A DNA stretch of 64,000 nt from Dyella sp. GSA-30 (GTDB taxonomy: Bacteria; Pseudomonadota; Gammaproteobacteria; Xanthomonadales; Rhodanobacteraceae), in assembly GCF_027924605.1 (NCBI RefSeq), contig NZ_AP027042.1, forward strand, positions 3,573,524-3,637,523, in the 5' to 3' direction. The translations under genes and the position numbers were made by a program. Position 1 is the first letter of the stretch. Every line of letters starts with the position of its first letter. Of this stretch, positions 60,201 to 64,000 are shown piece by piece. A model generated the notes under the pieces. The model saw nothing but the letters and a program-made list of their open reading frames with translations. It did not search any database and had not been told where the DNA came from.

Positions 60201-60703
60201 TTGGGCTCGGCGTCTTTCAAGGCGTCTTGAGCTACTTGCTTCTGCTCCGCGGGCGCGTTATCTCCAAGGATCATCCAAGATTGAACTAGCCAGAGGGAAA
60301 CGCCCATTTGACTTTGATGCGCGACAAGAAGGGACGCGGCATCGTCAAATGCACCAAATAAGAGCTTTGCTTCGAAAGCTTCCCTGACTCTCAGATAGGA
60401 GCTCAGTTCGTTTCCATACTGGCAACACCGACATATTGCCCAGATGATCTCTTTCAGTGCGCTAAGAGGGGCGCCAATAGGCAGTTCTCGGAACATTTCG
60501 CTATACCGTTTCGGAAATGGAACGCCGTGCAATATCTCCAATTGTCGCGGTACAGTGATCATCTTTGTGAAGTTCGCAAACAGCTCCAATGGCGTGCTGT
60601 TTGCCCGGAGCAGATATAGCGAGTTCAGTGCCAATTTTCCACCGAAGCGGATTGCTCCAACCGCGCGGTGCATCGAGTGTTTGCGCTTGCCTACTCGTCC
60701 CAT
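57188..60703 (-). CDS. dtcA: Detocs sensor: helical-repeat histidine kinase
   Basis: A 1171-residue cytosolic kinase with no membrane segment. The first 700 or so residues are helical and TPR-like (for example the repeats around GRYHLSAGNTAAAWAVLDELLSI, in parts). A dimerisation/phosphotransfer region follows (about 830-1000), and a C-terminal HATPase domain has the N-box NAMEHSG (about 1067) and G-box EGGSGLHKL (about 1135). A candidate phospho-acceptor is the His in SIVHELRDD (about 855), but this is uncertain. In Detocs the kinase senses phage infection and phosphorylates DtcB and DtcC. The ATG at 60703 has AGGGG upstream. First gene of the operon; its stop overlaps dtcB by 20 bp. Confidence 0.88.
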   Translation of the reverse strand: MGRVGKRKHSMHRAVGAIRFGGKLALNSLYLLRANSTPLELFANFTKMITVPRQLEILHGVPFPKRYSEMFRELPIGAPLSALKEIIWAICRCCQYGNELSSYLRVREAFEAKLLFGAFDDAASLLVAHQSQMGVSLWLVQSWMILGDNAPAEQKQVAQDALKDAEPNSITAFLLHYLARRAESRGPKTFLKEEINASLDKSTESFRIYAISRLFDVYAAGPTELAAVLNYEAQGSLIDHYEALIVSLQNMASAEGLPERVSATLQKPVSVLIKRVEDRRLRPMALAFGCNVGRDIYASLKGRSGPFEAYFQGNYHAAVSLAASHLSSVDPTDAAVLTLLARAVIRSHAAVPVLPQGLETLCKSLIDVLRLSESAYGEATSVFSSVDSHYGQSWALYLRAAVMLCLQQETASPLASQMRQLAVFDPYISPLTLACAKPAVRNMVRQQLLTESGYVHTAPAIELLYFGTETINSPPLINGKRRLSYLGRYHLSAGNTAAAWAVLDELLSISPPGGRYRVLAALAMVEAKRGSTKSALSLLTDAYLDNPEAPTSLPLDLVVAGLSDAEAWPDTIDVPIALELYNAFSSDGRLAELRFAFERYQDLYSIRAPADLTDKLGEADTGRAILYLDRVWTPEVMRQTLLYDGTQEIEEARIDVCRQLASVDANNASRYLEEIRDRVKQREIAKGTSLLEQSKVYVDIAAIKRGLKAKIGGQYSRYKANSVGRNDPSQAVVEQIADVLYDLTVTENVSLSKALSNLHLLDEIETETDTQFDPIFTEVTQEFLRGDHGLNAYLSTRVRHGVLKNTLRKPLADERLITSKDDTGLAYKRNQYWDDRLEGQDAAVVELVAGSLAAFAADFDSIVHELRDDYLQIVISHGVKDVKQDAKAAFIYRSSNLERRFMQRYAVRSRTIDEFIDVCIDNLWEKTDENLLGVRQFLDQSIRPRFMALFDRLTDDIYGLTYCTPVSDLRNSIARAKTQLRLRLDEISSWFKRSQVYDRQDYQAGLPVDIALNMITKTASASSIVPQLVIAPYDREILMPGRTLDGMVDAFYVILSNAMEHSGLNGADLEITITFDLAPRRYSVRVESSLGPFVPSEAQNMKVEAIRDGLNRTDSRRLAQIEGGSGLHKLWRSINSPFYESPALDFGFSPDRKFFIHMSYDIGGRDEDPAR

Positions 60704-61456
60704 ACTCGCCCCTGTAACAAGTTTTTCTTAAAAAACGATGCCAGCGAATGGCAAGCTGTGCACTTGGCATCCTTGCGGGCCTCACCAACCCTTCCAAATC
60801 TTTTCTGAGGCGGCACCAGTATATAACCCCGGAACCCGACATAGTCCGCCAACGATGGTGTAGCTATCCGGTTAAAGATGCCGCCGTCCGCTTAAATCGG
60901 CCATGACCGCTTCAGTGTGTTGTAGGACGGCCGGAGTGCCAGGCAGGTCATATACTTACACGGTTCTCGTTGTTCCACGGATTCGACACTAAAAGCCGTC
61001 AGGTATTTCAACCTGGAGTGAAAGAGACAGGGCCCCGCCTGGCTCAATTGTCCACCGACAAGGTCGCTATCTTTTTCGCTTACAGGAGCAGAGATGCCAC
61101 CGTCGTTGCGCCATGTCCCTGAAAGCGTGGGCGCGGCGAAGGTCCGGCTTCGGCCGGCCAAGTTTGGGACACCCACTATTCGGCAGCGTTGTTGGCCTGC
61201 CCTGCTCCCAGGGACTGGAGCTGAGGCGGGATACTCATTATTCAATGGAATACATGAGTCCTGTTCGTCCTCCCTCCCCCAGTCCGATGGCGCTGAATCG
61301 CTCGCCGGTTCGTGCGGCTGGCAGCGCTTAGTGATCGAGATTGTGGGTGTCCAGAACTCATGCCGATTCAGCCAGTCCGACATTCGTGCGGCGAGCTAAT
61401 CAACCGATTGCGAGGGCGTCCAGTGAGAGTTGATCTCACTGAAAGCCCTCCTATCG
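60704..61456. other. Gap after the defence cargo, probable transposon boundary
   Basis: About 750 bp with no supported gene. A - strand frame at 60892-61383 (163 codons) and overlapping + strand frames show no domain and no ribosome binding site. The promoter of the Detocs operon must lie at 60704-60850. The far transposon end is expected here, but I could not find terminal repeats matching the other side. A small hairpin is present at 61421-61441. Confidence 0.45.
61421..61441 (-). terminator. Small hairpin after the hydrolase gene
   Basis: CAGTGAGA and TCTCACTG pair perfectly around GTTGA, 16 bases after the hydrolase stop on the - strand. There is no T-run, so terminator function is tentative. 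Confidence 0.3.
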
Positions 61457-62878
61457 TCAAGAACCGTGCATCGCCACCCAGTCAGTAATCATTTTCAGGG
61501 CAATCGGCGACATGGTTTCCTCAATGCTGGCCGATTCCGCTGGCGTCCCGATGTTGGCCGTCTGAAACATGTGGTTGATGTTCGGGAGTTCGACAATCGT
61601 CGCACCTGGATTGTCCTTCAGAGCCGCCTTGATGGCAGGCAGATTGTCTTCGGGTGGTACGAAGAGATCGCGGCTGCCATCGAGGACAAGGACCGGCACC
61701 CGGAGGGCGCGAAGGGTCGGAATGGGATCGTAGTTGAAGGCCTGCCGCGCCCAGGGGCCGGTGACCTGATGGGCAAGCGTGTCCGCATTTTCGGGTCGGA
61801 TGAGCTTATCGATAACTCCTTGCGCAATGTCCGCCTTGGCCACTGACAACGCTGCGGCGCTGCCGGTCGCGGTCGCAAGGTCGGCATAGAGCTTGTTGAA
61901 AAAAGCGCTTCGCTTTGCAATCTGCTCTTCGGGAACACCGGATGCCCTGGCAATCCGGGCGTCCTGTACATTCAAAAGTCGGCCGATGCGCATGCCCGGA
62001 CCGGCCATAAGTACAGCGAATCGCGCTGCCGGATTGCGAACGGCGATCATGGGGGCGATGGCACCGCCCTCCGAGTGGCCGATAAGGCCGATATGCTTCG
62101 CCTCGATCTCAGGGCGCGACATAAGAAAGGTCATGGCCGCTTCGGCATCGGAGGCAAAGTCGGGGATCGTCGCCGTGACAAAGTCACCACCCGAACCACC
62201 AACACCTCGTTTGTCATAGCGCAACACGGCTATGCCGCGACGATTGAGAGCATCGGCGAGGACAACGAACAGTTTGTGGCCGAAACTGTTTTCGTCACGC
62301 GTTCCCGGCCCAGTCCCGCCGATCAGCACGACGGCCGGAAAGGGACCGGTACCGTCGGGCACGCTGAGCGTGCCGGCCAGCCTTATCCCCGCCGATGCGT
62401 TGTCGAAGGTGACCTCCTGTTGCCGGTAAGAGCGGGTGCCGGCGGCAATGGCTTCTTCCTGTGGACGCTTTGGAGGTGCGGCATCCGACGTCTGGCCAGT
62501 CATCCGGGTCAGGGATAGCGACATGATGACGCCCTGTGTCCACGTCCCGATCCAGCCCTTTTTGCCGGCGTCCCAGTGTCCCGTATAGGTGGCACTGATC
62601 TTTGGGATGGTGAAGCTCAAATGGTCGGCATCGGTTACGACATCATCGGCGGGCAGAACAACGCTTCCCTGATCGAGACTTTCAAGCGCCGCCTTGTAGT
62701 GGCCTGCCCCCTCTTTGGTTACGTGCACCACGATGTGGTACTGACCAGCCAGGAGGCCACCCCAATCACCTGCTGCGTCTTCGGCCGAAACCGCGCCGAC
62801 CGTTAGAGCCAACAGCCCCCCGACGGCAAGCAGGTGTTTTGCCACCGATCGTTTCGTCCCATGCGTGTTCAAGGTCAT
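61457..62878 (-). CDS. Secreted alpha/beta hydrolase (esterase/dienelactone-hydrolase-like)
   Basis: About 473 residues with a signal peptide (hydrophobic stretch ending GAVSAED). An N-terminal beta-rich domain (about 35-150) precedes the alpha/beta hydrolase fold. Catalytic residues are visible: Ser in GLIGHSEGGA (about residue 255), Asp in VLDGSRDLFVPP (about 400) and His in NINHMFQ (about 435). HPKRGVGGSG-like segment DKRGVGGSGG is the family's oxyanion region. The ATG at 62878 is preceded by AGAGGGGT, a little too close for an ideal site; a TTG twelve bases upstream is possible. It is divergent from the ECF sigma factor gene and may be in its regulon. The substrate is unknown. Confidence 0.87.
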   Translation of the reverse strand: MTLNTHGTKRSVAKHLLAVGGLLALTVGAVSAEDAAGDWGGLLAGQYHIVVHVTKEGAGHYKAALESLDQGSVVLPADDVVTDADHLSFTIPKISATYTGHWDAGKKGWIGTWTQGVIMSLSLTRMTGQTSDAAPPKRPQEEAIAAGTRSYRQQEVTFDNASAGIRLAGTLSVPDGTGPFPAVVLIGGTGPGTRDENSFGHKLFVVLADALNRRGIAVLRYDKRGVGGSGGDFVTATIPDFASDAEAAMTFLMSRPEIEAKHIGLIGHSEGGAIAPMIAVRNPAARFAVLMAGPGMRIGRLLNVQDARIARASGVPEEQIAKRSAFFNKLYADLATATGSAAALSVAKADIAQGVIDKLIRPENADTLAHQVTGPWARQAFNYDPIPTLRALRVPVLVLDGSRDLFVPPEDNLPAIKAALKDNPGATIVELPNINHMFQTANIGTPAESASIEETMSPIALKMITDWVAMHGS

Positions 62879-62974
62879 ACCCCTCTGCAAGAACGCCGGG
62901 TTGGCGTCAGAATGGTAGTCGAGGGCCAGACACGGGTCTTACAGCACGGGCTGCGATTTTTTTTATTGCCTGCC

Positions 62975-63006
62975 TTGTAAGAAGATTCCCGTTCAAGCGA
63001 CTAAGG
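62975..63006 (+). promoter_or_regulatory. Possible ECF-type promoter upstream of the sigma factor gene
   Basis: TTGTAAG and, about 18 bases later, CGACTAAGG resemble the paired short boxes of autoregulated ECF sigma promoters, about 30-60 bp before the sigma factor start. This is a visual match only. Confidence 0.25.
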
Positions 63007-63033
63007 CCCCCAAAGGGATGGGATACCAACGCC

Positions 63034-63519
63034 GTGTTGAGCCTCGAAGAAATCGTCGATAAGCACGCCGGCATGGTCCGCCGCATTGCGACGGTCTATG
63101 AGCGCCATCCCGACCGGATCGACGATCTCGTGCAGGAAGTCTGGCTGGCGGTCTGGCAGGCGCTACCTCGCCTGGACAATCCGTCGATGCTCAAACCCTA
63201 TATCGCCCGTATCACCCAGAACATTTGTGTCACCCATGTGCGTCGCGCACTCGTACGCAAGGACGAACCCCTGGGTGACGGCATTGCGGATATGTCCATG
63301 CCTGTCGACGAGGCCACCGATCACGCCAGGCAACTGGCGCGCCTGACCGAGGTGATACGTCAATTGCCAGAGCCTTTAAAGGCCGTCGCCGGCCTCTATC
63401 TCGAGGAGATACCGATCAAGGAGATCGCAACGATCCTCGGCATCAGTGAAAGCAACACGTCGGTGCGACTGCATCGCGCCAAAACTTTCATCCGGCTGAA
63501 CTTCGGAGCCTGGACATGA
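63034..63519 (+). CDS. ECF-family RNA polymerase sigma factor
   Basis: About 161 residues from the GTG at 63034, the usual ECF length. Region 2 is seen in IDDLVQEVWLAVWQALPRL (about 26-44), including the -10 recognition helix. Region 4 ends with the HTH EEIPIKEIATILGISESNTSVRLHRAK (in parts; about 125-152). In-frame upstream codons to 62839 overlap the hydrolase gene and are not credible. The stop overlaps the next gene's ATG (ATGA), which would normally be an anti-sigma or partner membrane protein. Confidence 0.88.
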   Translation: MLSLEEIVDKHAGMVRRIATVYERHPDRIDDLVQEVWLAVWQALPRLDNPSMLKPYIARITQNICVTHVRRALVRKDEPLGDGIADMSMPVDEATDHARQLARLTEVIRQLPEPLKAVAGLYLEEIPIKEIATILGISESNTSVRLHRAKTFIRLNFGAWT

Positions 63520-64000
63520 GCGAACCATCGCAAACCGATCCTTTCGCCACGCTTTGGCAATCCGCGCCCAAACCGGACACCGGGCAGCTCCTGCGAGACC
63601 TGCAGCGGCTGCAGAAAGCGCAGCGGTGGCACAGCCGAATCCTCACTATCATTCTCTGTGGCATTGCATTGTTTTTTATTTTCGAGGAGGCCACCGGACG
63701 ATCCGGTACCCACGGGCTCATCAGCGCGTTGTGGATCGCCTTCGTTGCCGGTGCGATCGGATATCAGCGCGTGCGCTGCCGCTCCGTGGATCCGCTCGAT
63801 CTCGATACGGTCAGCCTTCTCAAGCGCATGGTCACCCGGGCAAAGCGGGGACTCTTCCAGGCGCGCTGTCTTTACCTGGGAACTCCCCTGGGTGCAGTGA
63901 CGGGTGCAGCTCTGACGAGGGTTCTGGCACCAGGGGCGGCGCCGAGTGAGCATATGGCCCAATCCAATCTGACGCTGATGCAAACGATCGTCGGTCTGAT
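63516..64000 (+). CDS. Membrane protein coupled to the sigma factor (partial, runs off the window)
   Basis: An open frame of at least 161 codons that continues past the window end. A soluble N-terminus (DPFATLWQSAPKPDTGQLLRDLQRLQ, in parts) is followed by two hydrophobic segments (ILTIILCGIALFFIF and ALWIAFVAGAIGY) and later another around LGAVTGAAL. The ATGA overlap with the sigma gene, and a cytosolic N-terminus before membrane helices, suggest a regulatory partner such as an anti-sigma factor. No known anti-sigma motif is evident, so function remains open. Confidence 0.7.
   Translation, partial: MSEPSQTDPFATLWQSAPKPDTGQLLRDLQRLQKAQRWHSRILTIILCGIALFFIFEEATGRSGTHGLISALWIAFVAGAIGYQRVRCRSVDPLDLDTVSLLKRMVTRAKRGLFQARCLYLGTPLGAVTGAALTRVLAPGAAPSEHMAQSNLTLMQTIVGL

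Larger units (their letters stand above)
43931..60900. mobile_element. Tn7-like transposon with anti-phage cargo (ends approximate)
   Basis: A transposition operon (TnsA-like, TnsB, TnsC, TniQ) is followed by a CoiA-like nuclease, a membrane protein, SIR2-HerA and a Detocs-type system, which fits the Tn7 layout of transposition genes at one end and cargo beyond. The stated limits are estimates: the left is set at the palindromes before tnsA and the right in the gap after the last cargo gene. I could not identify terminal TGT/ACA repeats or a 5-bp target duplication, so part of the cargo could lie outside the element. No CRISPR array or Cas gene is present. Confidence 0.6.

Noticed and set aside
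43931-60900. CRISPR-associated transposon
   Set aside because: No CRISPR repeats and no Cas genes were seen; TniQ has the longer TnsD-like length.
60892-61383. 163-codon - strand open frame after the Detocs operon
   Set aside because: No domain, no ribosome binding site, overlapping frames on the other strand; composition does not look coding. Mentioned only in the gap entry.

Overview
The window looks like a chromosomal segment of a gammaproteobacterium, most likely from the Xanthomonadales/Rhodanobacteraceae side. This is inferred from moderate-to-high GC, gene style and the ECF sigma/hydrolase end; no rRNA or ribosomal marker is present to prove it. It has three parts: a large hybrid NRPS/PKS locus (about 3.4-37 kb), a stretch of small orphan genes around an unusual tRNA (39.9-43.7 kb), and a Tn7-like transposon carrying anti-phage defence genes (about 44-60.7 kb). 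Ordinary chromosomal genes lie at both ends: kup at the left, and a hydrolase with an ECF sigma factor at the right.

Biosynthetic locus. On the + strand lie a JmjC/cupin oxygenase, a NodU/CmcH-type carbamoyltransferase and a dimodular NRPS (C-A-PCP-C-A') whose second adenylation domain stops just after its A5 motif. On the - strand, from 33.3 kb down to 12.0 kb, lies one tightly packed operon: FkbK-like dehydrogenase, FkbJ-like ACP, periplasmic S12 serine hydrolase, Cy-A(Cys)-PCP-Cy-Ox-PCP NRPS, Sfp-type PPTase, FAAL-ACP-C-A-PCP NRPS, KS-AT-KR-ACP-MT PKS, FkbI-like acyl-CoA dehydrogenase and FkbH-like protein. Together these predict a fatty-acylated peptide-polyketide with serine, up to two thiazole/thiazoline rings, a hydroxymalonyl- or methoxymalonyl-derived unit, and possible hydroxylation and carbamoylation. 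No thioesterase, exporter or regulator is visible.

The most striking observation is that the missing C-terminal half of the broken A domain, plus its PCP, is found 25 kb away at 36100-36984 on the opposite strand, starting at the residue where the first half stops. Flipping 11.93-36.96 kb restores one continuous C-A-PCP-C-A-PCP gene and puts every biosynthetic gene on the same strand. The cluster has therefore apparently been split by an inversion, or by a misassembly. A CGTase-like amylase lies inside the block, and a partial NdvB-like glucan synthase sits next to the right breakpoint.

Middle region. Small unrecognised genes surround a type II tRNA with an apparent UAU anticodon and a very long variable region. 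Its 5' half and upstream flank are duplicated about 660 bp away. A small cysteine-rich protein gene starts 16 bp after the tRNA.

Tn7-like element. Four genes with ATGA overlaps encode a TnsA-like nuclease, TnsB, TnsC and TniQ. The cargo is a CoiA-like nuclease, a membrane protein with a zinc-ribbon-like CxxC, a SIR2-HerA (Nezha-type) pair and, convergent to it, a complete Detocs-type three-gene system (TPR histidine kinase, stand-alone receiver, receiver-PNP fusion). The exact transposon ends were not found.
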